The position numbers were made by a program, and so were the translations under genes. 46,446 nt of DNA, taken from NCBI GenBank assembly GCA_937936675.1, contig CALDDL010000019.1, positions 1 through 46,446 on the forward strand, in the 5' to 3' direction. The notes beneath the pieces were generated by a model. The model worked only from the letters and a program-made list of their open reading frames with translations, was not told where the DNA came from and did not search any database. Within the stretch, counting starts at the first letter, position 1; each line of letters begins with the position of its first letter. Origin of the DNA: an uncultured bacterium. Its GTDB lineage: Bacteria; Bacteroidota; Ignavibacteria; Ignavibacteriales; Melioribacteraceae. Of the stretch, positions 16,418 to 23,865 are shown piece after piece.

Positions 16418-17340
16418 AAAAATCCAAAAAATTTGTCCTGTTTATAAATCCGAAAGCTAGAAACGGTACTTCAATTAGAGAATTAGAATTCGTAGGTAAC
16501 TTATTTCGGGATAACAATATAGAGCATGTCATTGAAACTTCTAAATATCTTGAACATGCTAAGGAACTGCTCTTAGATGATAGATATAAAGACTACAATT
16601 TTTTTATTATCGGTGGAGATGGCACTCTAAATAATTTTATTCAGAATTGGCAGTTATTAGATGATAGAATTTTAGGCATTATCCCAGTTGGCTCGGGAAA
16701 TGACTTTTCTAAAAATCTCAATTACACAAAAAATCTCAAGAATGATATTCAAAAATTAATTCATAGTATTAATTTAGATTCAATCACCGAGATTAATACT
16801 GGAGAAGTCAAAATTTGGGAGCAAGGAAGGGATGAGCCTAGAACATTTCAGTTTATAAATAGCTTAGGAATCGGTTTTGATGCTAAGGTCGCTTACTTAA
16901 ATAATACTCAAAAAGTTTTACCGGGTATTCTAAATTATATTCTTTCTGTTCTTAAAGCTGTAAAATCTTTGACCTCCTTTAATGCATCACTGAAAATCGA
17001 TAATAAGCAATTTAATTCAGATGCTATACTAATTACAGTCGGTAACGGAAAAACAAGTGGTGGTGGCTTTTATTTGACTCCAAAAGCACAAATTGATGAT
17101 GATCTATTCGATTTCACTATTATTAATCCGGTTTCTAAATTACGTTTATTAAAGGAATTACCTAAAGCTTTAATTAATACTTTAGAAAAAGTACCTGAAG
17201 TATCTTTTTACACAGGCACAAATTTGGAACTAATTCTGGATAAACCTGTATATATTCATGCTGACGGAGAAATTCTTTCAGATAAATGTATTAAATTAAG
17301 CGTAGTAATAAATAAGAAAAAAATTAAGGTATATAACTAA
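16414..17340 (+). CDS. Diacylglycerol kinase-family lipid kinase (YegS/DgkB-like)
   Basis: A 308-aa lipid kinase of the DAGK catalytic family. Near the N-terminus is FINPKARNGTS, then the nucleotide-binding GGDGTLNNFI and GIIPVGSGNDFSKNL. The C-terminal beta-sandwich holds the usual GNGKTSGGGFYLTPKAQIDD and HADGE motifs. It probably phosphorylates diacylglycerol or a related lipid; the substrate is not provable from sequence. The start is a TTG forming a TTGA overlap with the ftsY stop; no ATG is available nearby. Downstream it lies 1 nt before a small membrane protein gene. Confidence 0.88.
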   Translation: MKKSKKFVLFINPKARNGTSIRELEFVGNLFRDNNIEHVIETSKYLEHAKELLLDDRYKDYNFFIIGGDGTLNNFIQNWQLLDDRILGIIPVGSGNDFSKNLNYTKNLKNDIQKLIHSINLDSITEINTGEVKIWEQGRDEPRTFQFINSLGIGFDAKVAYLNNTQKVLPGILNYILSVLKAVKSLTSFNASLKIDNKQFNSDAILITVGNGKTSGGGFYLTPKAQIDDDLFDFTIINPVSKLRLLKELPKALINTLEKVPEVSFYTGTNLELILDKPVYIHADGEILSDKCIKLSVVINKKKIKVYN

Positions 17341-17341
17341 A

Positions 17342-17548
17342 ATGTTTTTTAAGACGATAAAACCGAAAGGGTTCAATTATGTACCCAGATTTTATGATCC
17401 CGAAAAAGATCCTGAACTTAAACGAAGACAAAGATTAGGATTCAATAGAAACCGAGCTCATAAAAGGAAAGTGAAGTCACCAATATATTGGTTATTGCTT
17501 ATTGGAGGCGTTATATTCATCTATTTGAAGTTTACAGGTGCTTTCTAA
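17342..17548 (+). CDS. Small single-pass membrane protein, unknown
   Basis: A 68-aa protein with a basic N-terminal domain (FNYVPRFYDPEKDPELKRRQ, then RLGFNRNRAHKRKVK) and one C-terminal helix (about 47-64, YWLLLIGGVIFIYLKF). By the positive-inside rule the basic part should be cytoplasmic. The pattern FNxxPRFYDPEK looks similar to small proteins seen in Bacteroidota genomes, but I cannot give a family name. It follows the lipid kinase by 1 nt and ends the plus-strand run. Confidence 0.65.
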   Translation: MFFKTIKPKGFNYVPRFYDPEKDPELKRRQRLGFNRNRAHKRKVKSPIYWLLLIGGVIFIYLKFTGAF

Positions 17549-17566
17549 AAAGAATTAACCTAGTTT

Positions 17567-17584
17567 ACATAATATACATTATGT
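17567..17584. other. AT-rich hairpin between convergent genes
   Basis: Perfect 7-bp inverted repeat ACATAAT-ATAC-ATTATGT in the 30-nt gap and stop region between the small membrane protein gene and the convergent dehydrogenase gene. It has no T tract, so it is at best a weak bidirectional terminator. Confidence 0.3.
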
Positions 17585-18430
17585 AGAATATTTATAGAAC
17601 CCTTCGCCGGTTTTTCTTCCTAATTTCTTCGCTGCTACCATCTTTTTAAGCAATGGACATGGTCTATATTTACTATCATCAAATCCCGTATATAAAACAT
17701 CCATGATAGCAAGACATACATCAAGTCCTATGAAATCTGCTAATTCAAGTGGTCCCATCGGCTGATTCATTCCCAACTTCATCACAGAATCGATATCCTT
17801 AGCCGAAGCTACTCCTTCAAATAAACAAAATATGGCTTCGTTTATCATTGGCATTAGCACACGATTAGAAACGAATCCCGGATAGTCATAAACCTCTACC
17901 GGTTCTTTGCCGAGTCTTTCGGTGAGTTCTTTTATCGTTTGATAGGTAGAGTCTGTTGTTGAATAACCTCTGATTATCTCTACTAGTTTCATTACCGGTA
18001 CAGGATTCATAAAGTGCATTCCTATGAACTTCTGGGGTCTCGAAACTTCACTTAATTCGGTTATTGATATAGCGGATGTATTAGATGCAAATATCGCATC
18101 TTTATTTATATGTGCTTCAAGTTCTCTAAATAAATTGAATTTAACATCCTTATTCTCAAAAATTGCTTCGACTACTAGCTCAACGTCAGTTGGTATTTCC
18201 GATAATTTAGTGAGCAGATGAATATTTTCTAAAGTGTTTTTTTTATCTGAATCTTTAATAATTTCTTTTTTGATCTGGCGATCTAAATTCTTTGATATAG
18301 TTTCAATCCCTTTTTTGAGTAAATCGGGATTTAAATCGCATAAATAGACAATAAATCCATTTTGAGCAAAAACATGAGCAATTCCATTACCCATTGTTCC
18401 CGCACCTATTACGGCAACTTTTGAGATCAT
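17579..18430 (-). CDS. 3-hydroxybutyryl-CoA dehydrogenase
   Basis: NAD(P)-dependent oxidation of 3-hydroxyacyl-CoA, either in beta-oxidation or in butyrate-type metabolism. The 283-aa length equals stand-alone Hbd enzymes. The Rossmann fingerprint GAGTMGNGIAHVFAQ opens the protein and ends in Asp (CDLNP), suggesting NAD preference. SNTSAISITEL and GMHFMNPVPVMKLVE (catalytic His) are present, and the C-terminal dimerisation domain includes PGFVSNRVLMPMINEA and GPLELADFIGLD. It is the last gene of the 29-kb minus-strand run, 12 nt after ricT. No thiolase or acyl-CoA dehydrogenase gene is nearby. Confidence 0.94.
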   Translation of the reverse strand: MISKVAVIGAGTMGNGIAHVFAQNGFIVYLCDLNPDLLKKGIETISKNLDRQIKKEIIKDSDKKNTLENIHLLTKLSEIPTDVELVVEAIFENKDVKFNLFRELEAHINKDAIFASNTSAISITELSEVSRPQKFIGMHFMNPVPVMKLVEIIRGYSTTDSTYQTIKELTERLGKEPVEVYDYPGFVSNRVLMPMINEAIFCLFEGVASAKDIDSVMKLGMNQPMGPLELADFIGLDVCLAIMDVLYTGFDDSKYRPCPLLKKMVAAKKLGRKTGEGFYKYST

Positions 18431-18442
18431 GACTCCCCTTTC

Positions 18443-19291
18443 TTAATTGGATTCTTCAAATTCAAATGATAAGCAGCATTTGAGTTTACCGCATGGACCA
18501 CTTAATTTGCCCATCGATGTAACTAAATTCTGTTCATTTGCCAGTTGTGTTGTTATCTTCTTAAAATTGCCAAGAAACGATGAACAGCAAAACTCTCGCC
18601 CGCATGTTCCGACTCCACCAACTTTCTTAGCTTCATCTCTTACACCGATTTGCCTTAGCTCAATTCTTGTTTTAAAGACCGAAGCTAATTCCTTTGCTAA
18701 TTCTCTAAAATCGATTCTTCCATCGGCTGTATAATAAAAGAAAAGGCGTTTCCTATCAAATTGATAATGAGTTCCCACCAATTTCATCTCCAAGTTACTT
18801 CGTTTTGTAATCTCCTTGAATAATGAAGCAGCTTTTTCTTCATCTATTTTATTCCGTCCGATCTTTTGAATATCGTCCTCAGAGGCTTTTCTAACGAGAA
18901 CAGGTAGTTTCTCATCAATCATACCAAAATATTGCCTCTTAAGCGCTACAAGACGCCCAATAAGCTTAATCTGCGCTACCTCATGGAAATCATCTTCTGA
19001 AATTACTACTAAATCACCCGGAAGGCATTCTGTTTGCTCCACTGCAACTTCCACAAAACATGAAGATAATAACCCATCGGCGGCTATCTCCATTATGTTT
19101 CTTTTATCTTCGGGAACTCTTGAGTCTGAATTGGCTATTGGAAGTATGCAGTTATGTTCACCGTTGTGTTTACACTCCAACGATGATACTATATTTTCTT
19201 GATAGCATGAATTACATTTTAATTCATACTCCTGAGTGTTATTATCTTTTACACAACTATCCGCTATAAAACTTAAATCTATATTAAACAC
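18443..19291 (-). CDS. ricT: RicT (YaaT), PSP1-domain iron-sulfur protein
   Basis: A 282-aa PSP1 C-terminal domain protein. In Bacillus, RicT forms an iron-sulfur complex with RicA and RicF that promotes mRNA maturation by RNase Y. The conserved cysteine motifs GGVGTCGREFCCSSF (Cys230, 235, 236) and GPCGKLKCCLSFE (Cys267, 272, 273) are intact. An extra N-terminal cysteine/histidine cluster (Cys13, 26, 29, 40, 48, with His42 and His46) could bind a further metal; similar Cys-rich starts occur in Bacteroidota homologues. The start is GTG, 2 nt after the holB stop, with AGGAGA upstream. The holB-ricT order matches the Bacillus holB-yaaT arrangement. RicA and RicF are not in the window. Confidence 0.92.
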   Translation of the reverse strand: MFNIDLSFIADSCVKDNNTQEYELKCNSCYQENIVSSLECKHNGEHNCILPIANSDSRVPEDKRNIMEIAADGLLSSCFVEVAVEQTECLPGDLVVISEDDFHEVAQIKLIGRLVALKRQYFGMIDEKLPVLVRKASEDDIQKIGRNKIDEEKAASLFKEITKRSNLEMKLVGTHYQFDRKRLFFYYTADGRIDFRELAKELASVFKTRIELRQIGVRDEAKKVGGVGTCGREFCCSSFLGNFKKITTQLANEQNLVTSMGKLSGPCGKLKCCLSFEFEESN

Positions 19292-19293
19292 AA

Positions 19294-20397
19294 CTATTCT
19301 CCTAACTCAATTGCTGCTATTTCAAATATAAGACTAAGAGATATTATATTCAAGTTGAGATTTCTGTCGAAATAATTGCTGTATTTATTCAAGTTCTCTA
19401 TAATATCTTCTTGCTTTGCCTTAGGGAATCTTTTATTAAATTTAGAAATAGATTCCTCCTTTCCAATATAATAAAAATCTTTTAACTCCGAACATTTTTC
19501 TTTACTAGTATCCAAAAACCACATATTCACGAGATCAATAAATAGCTTGACTCCTGTGGTGTCATATTTATCATTTATCTCATTTATAATTGCCAACGCC
19601 GATGAATATTTTTTCATTACAGAAAATCGAGCAAAATCGATAGCTTTCTCTGAAAGTGTTTCAAATTCCATCTCCAGAAGTTTCACTGCTTTATATACCG
19701 AACCATTGCTGAATTTTGCTACCCTTGAAGCCAATACTCCCTCTATTTCGAAATATTTCTTTAACACTTCCACTAATTCATCTTCTAATAAATTCTCAAA
19801 ATTAATTACAAATGATCTTGAGTGAATAGTTTTTAATAAATTCTCAATTTTATCAGTAATAAGAATAAAATAAACATTCTCCGGAGGTTCTTCTAACGAT
19901 TTTAATAATGAGTTTTGCGATTCCTCGTTCAAAAGATGTGCATCATCGATGATTACAAATCTCTTTATCTCAGGTTGATAATAGATATTCAGAAAACGAA
20001 TAATGTCTCTAATGCTCGATATCTTTATTGTATTGGCATTTTCGATTTTAAGGAAATAATATGGATTATTGGTCTTTTCTTTAATTTCGCTCTGAATTGA
20101 TTCAATAGTACTTTTAGGTAATTTATCGAAAGGACCATCATCTCCCGATTCACTTTTGCCTCGTGGAAGGGCAAATACATATTTTACAAATGGTTCAGAT
20201 AATGAATTTATTTGAGATTGCGTAGCAGGGTCATTTTGATTGATAAGCTTTGCAAATTCAATTGCCGTAAAAAATTTGCCAATTCCTTTAGAACCGGAAA
20301 AAATAAAGGCGTGTGGAACACGCCTTGAATTTATCAATTTAGTTAATACTAATTTCGATTTCTTTTGACCAATAATTTTATTGAAAAAATCAGACAT
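19294..20397 (-). CDS. holB: DNA polymerase III delta' subunit (clamp loader)
   Basis: A 367-aa AAA+ clamp-loader subunit. The N-terminus IIGQKKSKLVLTKLI and RVPHAFIFSGSKGIG are typical of delta'. The P-loop (35-42) reads GSKGIGKF, where Phe replaces Ser/Thr, in line with delta' subunits that do not hydrolyse ATP. The Walker B region is VIIDDAHLLNEESQNSLLKS, and the SRC motif is HSRSF. The zinc module normally carried by four cysteines after the P-loop is missing: the whole protein has one cysteine. An inserted acidic loop lies around residues 78-95. It ends 2 nt before ricT. Confidence 0.88.
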   Translation of the reverse strand: MSDFFNKIIGQKKSKLVLTKLINSRRVPHAFIFSGSKGIGKFFTAIEFAKLINQNDPATQSQINSLSEPFVKYVFALPRGKSESGDDGPFDKLPKSTIESIQSEIKEKTNNPYYFLKIENANTIKISSIRDIIRFLNIYYQPEIKRFVIIDDAHLLNEESQNSLLKSLEEPPENVYFILITDKIENLLKTIHSRSFVINFENLLEDELVEVLKKYFEIEGVLASRVAKFSNGSVYKAVKLLEMEFETLSEKAIDFARFSVMKKYSSALAIINEINDKYDTTGVKLFIDLVNMWFLDTSKEKCSELKDFYYIGKEESISKFNKRFPKAKQEDIIENLNKYSNYFDRNLNLNIISLSLIFEIAAIELGE

Positions 20398-20405
20398 ACA
20401 AATTA

Positions 20406-20636
20406 TCAGTTTCTATATTCGTCATCATCACTATAAAAAAAGTCTTCATCACTTGGATAGTCGGGCCATATATCTTCAATCGATTCATAAGGTTCTTCTG
20501 AATCTTCTAATTCTTGTAGATTCTCAAGAACTTCTAAAGGAGCACCGATCCGTTCTGCATAATCGTATAGTTCTTCTTTTGTTGCCGGCCAAGGAGCGTC
20601 ATCTAGATAAGATGCGAGTTCGACGGTCCAAATCAT
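20406..20636 (-). CDS. DUF2795 domain protein
   Basis: A 76-aa acidic protein. MIWTVELASYLDDAPWPATK, ELYDYAERIGAPLEVLENL and ESIEDIWPDYP match the pattern of DUF2795 proteins, which are small, widespread in the Bacteroidota/Chlorobi group and of unknown role. The C-terminus is an acidic tail with many Asp, Glu and Tyr. GGGAGAGA upstream of the ATG gives a plausible ribosome-binding site. It lies 8 nt before holB and 20 nt after the M23 peptidase gene, so all are probably in one transcript. Confidence 0.85.
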   Translation of the reverse strand: MIWTVELASYLDDAPWPATKEELYDYAERIGAPLEVLENLQELEDSEEPYESIEDIWPDYPSDEDFFYSDDDEYRN

Positions 20637-20656
20637 ATATTTTCTCTCCCTTAATT

Positions 20657-21583
20657 TTATTTTTTTACAATTTCAAACAGATCTACATCTTCAAAAATGA
20701 AATTCATAGGATTTAGAGGAATTCCATTATGCCTAACTTCATAATGACAATGAGGACCTGTACTTAATTTACCGGAATTGCCCGAGAAAGCAACTAAATC
20801 CCCTCTTGTAACTTTTTGACCAACCTTTACCTTGATATCAGAAAGATGTCCAAATATCGTTCTATATCCAAAGCCATGATCAATTTCAAGAGTAAGACCA
20901 TAACCGCCTCGCCTTCCTGCAAAATCAACCGTTCCACCACCCGTTGCATAAACCTTTGTGCCAATATCGCATATAATATCAACTCCATTATGCATTCTGG
21001 TTATCTTAAGTATCGGATGAAATCGCATTCCAAATCCGTCCGTAAGAATTCCTTCGGCTGGTTTTATTGCCGGAAGATTATCATACATCGCTTCATTTGT
21101 CTTTAGCGAAGTCGATATCTCTTTATAACTGTCACTTTCAGTCTTTATCTTAGTGGAAATTTCGGATACATAACTATTCAAATCATTTACAAACCCGGAT
21201 AGCTGTTCCCCTTTAGTAAAATCATAACTAGATATTATGTTACCACCCTTGCCAAAATCAAAATCTTCATAAGGTATAGGATCAAGATTTGTTGCTAATC
21301 TTAAATCTTTTCCGGTTTCCTTTAAAGAATTTATTTTTTCATCAAGAGATTTATATTTTTCCGCTAATTGCTTAAAATTAGATAATAGTTGTTCATTCTT
21401 CTTTTTTAGCGATTTTACTTCAATATCCGGATTGACCATTTCATTTAATACAAGAAATGACCCAAATAAGAAAAATGAAGCTATCACTGAAAAGAATAGT
21501 ACTAGAAATACGAATTTTCTGTAAAAATTGCGTATCTCTACGAACTTCAATTTCGATTTCGAGAAATAATAATATTTTTTCAT
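20657..21583 (-). CDS. Membrane-anchored M23 (LytM) metallopeptidase
   Basis: A 308-aa envelope protein with a basic cytoplasmic N-terminus, one transmembrane helix (about 22-47), a coiled coil (about 54-92, continued at 128-165) and a C-terminal M23 domain. Zinc ligands are visible: His198 and Asp202 (MHNGVDI) and His280 (GPHCHYEV); His246 (FGHLS) and His278 are the catalytic partners. It is therefore probably an active peptidoglycan DD-endopeptidase rather than an EnvC/NlpD-type inactive activator. The coiled coil plus LytM layout suggests attachment to a divisome or elongasome partner. A sigma70-like promoter lies directly upstream. Confidence 0.92.
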   Translation of the reverse strand: MKKYYYFSKSKLKFVEIRNFYRKFVFLVLFFSVIASFFLFGSFLVLNEMVNPDIEVKSLKKKNEQLLSNFKQLAEKYKSLDEKINSLKETGKDLRLATNLDPIPYEDFDFGKGGNIISSYDFTKGEQLSGFVNDLNSYVSEISTKIKTESDSYKEISTSLKTNEAMYDNLPAIKPAEGILTDGFGMRFHPILKITRMHNGVDIICDIGTKVYATGGGTVDFAGRRGGYGLTLEIDHGFGYRTIFGHLSDIKVKVGQKVTRGDLVAFSGNSGKLSTGPHCHYEVRHNGIPLNPMNFIFEDVDLFEIVKK

Positions 21584-21599
21584 AGGATTCTAAGGTGCG

Positions 21600-21628
21600 A
21601 AGATAATAAATGCTTTTACATCAGTCAA
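21600..21628 (-). promoter_or_regulatory. Sigma70-like promoter upstream of the M23 peptidase gene
   Basis: On the minus strand TTGACT (21628-21623) and TATCTT (21605-21600) are separated by exactly 17 nt. They lie in the 62-nt gap between hprK and the M23 gene, with the -10 box ending 16 nt before the ATG, giving a very short leader with no strong Shine-Dalgarno. Boxes and spacing are read from the sequence; activity is inferred. Confidence 0.55.
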
Positions 21629-21645
21629 GTAATCTTTTTTACAAA

Positions 21646-22659
21646 TCACTCAAAATCATGCTCGAAATAATTAACCGACCTATTCTCTCCTCCATTTTTA
21701 TTTTGTAAACGATCTAATAATCTATTTTGCATTACTTTTGCAGCATCAAAACCATAATGCTTCAGTAAATAGTTTAGTGCTATGACTTCAGAAATTACTG
21801 TGATATTTTTACCCGGTAATATCGGCAATTTTACATATTGAATATCCACATCCAATAGTGATTGATATTGCTCTACTAAACCAGTTCGTGTATATTCCGA
21901 TTTTTCGTCCCATACTTCTAATTCTACAATAATTTCTAATCTTTTTTGGAATCTAATTGCTCTTACTCCAAATGTACTTTTTATATCAATAATTCCGACA
22001 CCTCTAATTTCCATAAAATGCTTTACTAACTCCGTACCGGCACCCATTAATATCCCTTCGCCTTTCTTTGTAAGCACTACTACATCATCCGCCACAAGAC
22101 GATGTCCCCGTTCGATAAGGTCTAATGCTACTTCACTTTTACCCACTCCTGATTTCCCAATAAAAAGTAATCCTACTCCATATACATCAACTAGTGAACC
22201 ATGTACCGTCAATCTAGGAGCGAATTGATCATCAAGAAGATCACTAACCAAAAAAACAAGTTTGGTGGTGGAAAATGACGATCCAAAAATGGGTATCTTA
22301 TATCTATTGCCCATTTCTATCATTTCTGGTAATGGTTTATTGTTATCGGTAAGGATTAAACAGGGGATTTCAAACTTAAAAATATTTTCTAACGATTTTT
22401 TTAGCTGCGGCTTCTTCAATTGCTTTAAGTATCTCATCTCAGTATTGCCAAAAACTTGAACACGATTATAAGTATATAAATCCACAAACCCGGCTAATGC
22501 TAGTCCGGGTCTATGAACATTATGATCGTTGATTAATCGTTCAAATCCCACTTTCTTATTATGAAGCTTTAATTTGAACATATCTTTAGCAATATTATAG
22601 AAGAAATCCACTGTAATATCTTCTTTACGAGTAATATTCTTCTCGGTAATGTTTATCAT
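21646..22659 (-). CDS. hprK: HPr kinase/phosphorylase
   Basis: HprK phosphorylates and dephosphorylates a serine of HPr or HPr-like proteins. I chose the ATG at 22659, which forms an ATGA overlap with the hpf stop and gives 337 aa; the longer open frame from 22719 would run 64 nt into hpf. The N-terminal domain covers about 1-130. The kinase domain contains HGSLVDVYGVGLLFIG with His153, the P-loop GKSGVGKS (168-175) followed by EVALDLIERG and HRLVADDVV, and the signature MEIRGVGIIDIKSTFG. No HPr or PTS gene is in the window, so the target may be a non-PTS protein. Confidence 0.93.
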   Translation of the reverse strand: MINITEKNITRKEDITVDFFYNIAKDMFKLKLHNKKVGFERLINDHNVHRPGLALAGFVDLYTYNRVQVFGNTEMRYLKQLKKPQLKKSLENIFKFEIPCLILTDNNKPLPEMIEMGNRYKIPIFGSSFSTTKLVFLVSDLLDDQFAPRLTVHGSLVDVYGVGLLFIGKSGVGKSEVALDLIERGHRLVADDVVVLTKKGEGILMGAGTELVKHFMEIRGVGIIDIKSTFGVRAIRFQKRLEIIVELEVWDEKSEYTRTGLVEQYQSLLDVDIQYVKLPILPGKNITVISEVIALNYLLKHYGFDAAKVMQNRLLDRLQNKNGGENRSVNYFEHDFE

Positions 22660-22958
22660 CTTTTTAGAGCTATCTTCTTCGTTTTCGTTTTCTTTAACTG
22701 AATTACCATTTTGTCGCAAGCGTCATTAATTGCTTTATAAAAGTCATCTGATTCAGTAGATACTGCCAATACTTTACCCGGAAGATGAAGATTGATTTCT
22801 ACATTCTTAATGCTATCTTTTTGATGAGTAAAGCTCAAAACTACATTTACATCTAAAATGTCATCATTAAACCGCTCAAACGATTTTATGTTCTCGGTGA
22901 TGAAATCTTTTAATGAATCTTTAGCTTTGAACTTACGTGAAGTGATTTGAATGTTCAT
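22656..22958 (-). CDS. hpf: Short-form ribosome hibernation promoting factor
   Basis: A 100-aa HPF/YfiA-type protein that binds the 30S decoding centre in stationary phase. It begins MNIQITSRKFKAKDSLKDFI, then IKSFERFNDDILDVNVVLSF, and has basic C-terminal residues (KTKTKKIALKR) as expected. It lacks the C-terminal dimerisation domain of long HPF, so 100S formation would need another factor. It lies 10 nt downstream of the Xer gene and overlaps hprK by 4 nt (ATGA). hpf next to a regulatory kinase recalls the hpf-ptsN-hprK clusters of proteobacteria. Confidence 0.92.
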   Translation of the reverse strand: MNIQITSRKFKAKDSLKDFITENIKSFERFNDDILDVNVVLSFTHQKDSIKNVEINLHLPGKVLAVSTESDDFYKAINDACDKMVIQLKKTKTKKIALKR

Positions 22959-22968
22959 AATAACTCCT

Positions 22969-23865
22969 TTATGATTTAGGATGAGCTTTTTTGTAAGATT
23001 TTTTTAATTTTTCAATACTAACATGAGTATAAATTTGAGTAGTAGAAAGATTCTCATGACCCAAAAATTCTTTTATGGCAATTAAATCTGCTTCACGATC
23101 TAACATGTGTGTTGCAGCCGCATGCCTTAATACGTGTGGACTCTTTTTCTTAATATCTGAAACATTAGATAAAATCTTATTAACTAAATAGTAAATCTGT
23201 TGTCGATCGGTTCTCTCCCCTTTTTTATCAGTTAAAAATGGATTTATTCTTCCGGTTGGATTGTATGCTTTTATATAATCCTCTAATACTAAAATTGACT
23301 TGTCTCCAATAGGTACAATTCTGGTTTTTGAACCTTTACCGAATACTCGAATAGATTTCTTAATCATATCGATATTACCATTATCTAGCATGCAAAGTTC
23401 CGATACGCGCAACCCACACCCATATAAAAGTTCAAAAATTACTTTTATTCTCTTTCTTTCCTTAAAATCATATTTCCCATCTATAAATCTAAAAATTTCT
23501 TCGTAAGAGTCAAATAAAAGAGTTTCCGGTAGCTTTCTCTTACTCTTAGGATTAGAAATATTCTCGATAGGGTTTTTTTCTATATAGTCATTAATTATAA
23601 AAAATTTGAAAAGTTTTCTTAAAGTAGATAGATGCCTCGAAATCGATGTACGAGATAACTTATCATTATTTAATTCCATGAGGAAAAGACGAATATGTCT
23701 CTCCTTAATTTCATCCACTTTTAATGAATTTTTCTCATTGAGAAAGTTTATGAATTTATCAATATCTCTCTTATAACTCTCTAGTGTATTTCTAGAAAGT
23801 CTCTCGATATTTTTTAACTGATCGAAAAATAGATCTGATAATTCATTTATAAAGAGCATTTTCAT
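22969..23865 (-). CDS. XerC/XerD-type tyrosine recombinase
   Basis: A 298-aa site-specific recombinase of chromosomal Xer size, which resolves chromosome dimers at dif near the terminus with FtsK. An N-terminal core-binding SAM-like domain (1-95) precedes the catalytic domain with Arg153 (YGCGLRVSEL), a Lys in FGKGSK, His244 and Arg247 (SPHVLRHAAATHML), His270 (LGHENLSTTQIYTHV) and nucleophile Tyr279. XerC and XerD cannot be told apart here. It overlaps topA by 4 nt (ATGA). The housekeeping context and lack of att-like repeats argue against an integrase of a mobile element. Confidence 0.93.
   Translation of the reverse strand: MKMLFINELSDLFFDQLKNIERLSRNTLESYKRDIDKFINFLNEKNSLKVDEIKERHIRLFLMELNNDKLSRTSISRHLSTLRKLFKFFIINDYIEKNPIENISNPKSKRKLPETLLFDSYEEIFRFIDGKYDFKERKRIKVIFELLYGCGLRVSELCMLDNGNIDMIKKSIRVFGKGSKTRIVPIGDKSILVLEDYIKAYNPTGRINPFLTDKKGERTDRQQIYYLVNKILSNVSDIKKKSPHVLRHAAATHMLDREADLIAIKEFLGHENLSTTQIYTHVSIEKLKKSYKKAHPKS

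Noticed and set aside
20406..20636. Small acidic protein as an antitoxin
   Set aside because: It matches the DUF2795 pattern, has no toxin partner and sits in a housekeeping run.
22660..22719. Longer N-terminus of HprK
   Set aside because: It would overlap hpf by 64 nt and adds a charged stretch with no family match; the ATG at 22659 makes an ATGA junction.
22969..23865. Tyrosine recombinase as a sign of a phage or integrative element
   Set aside because: Its size and context (topA, hpf, hprK) are those of chromosomal Xer; no attachment-site repeats, phage genes or composition change were seen.
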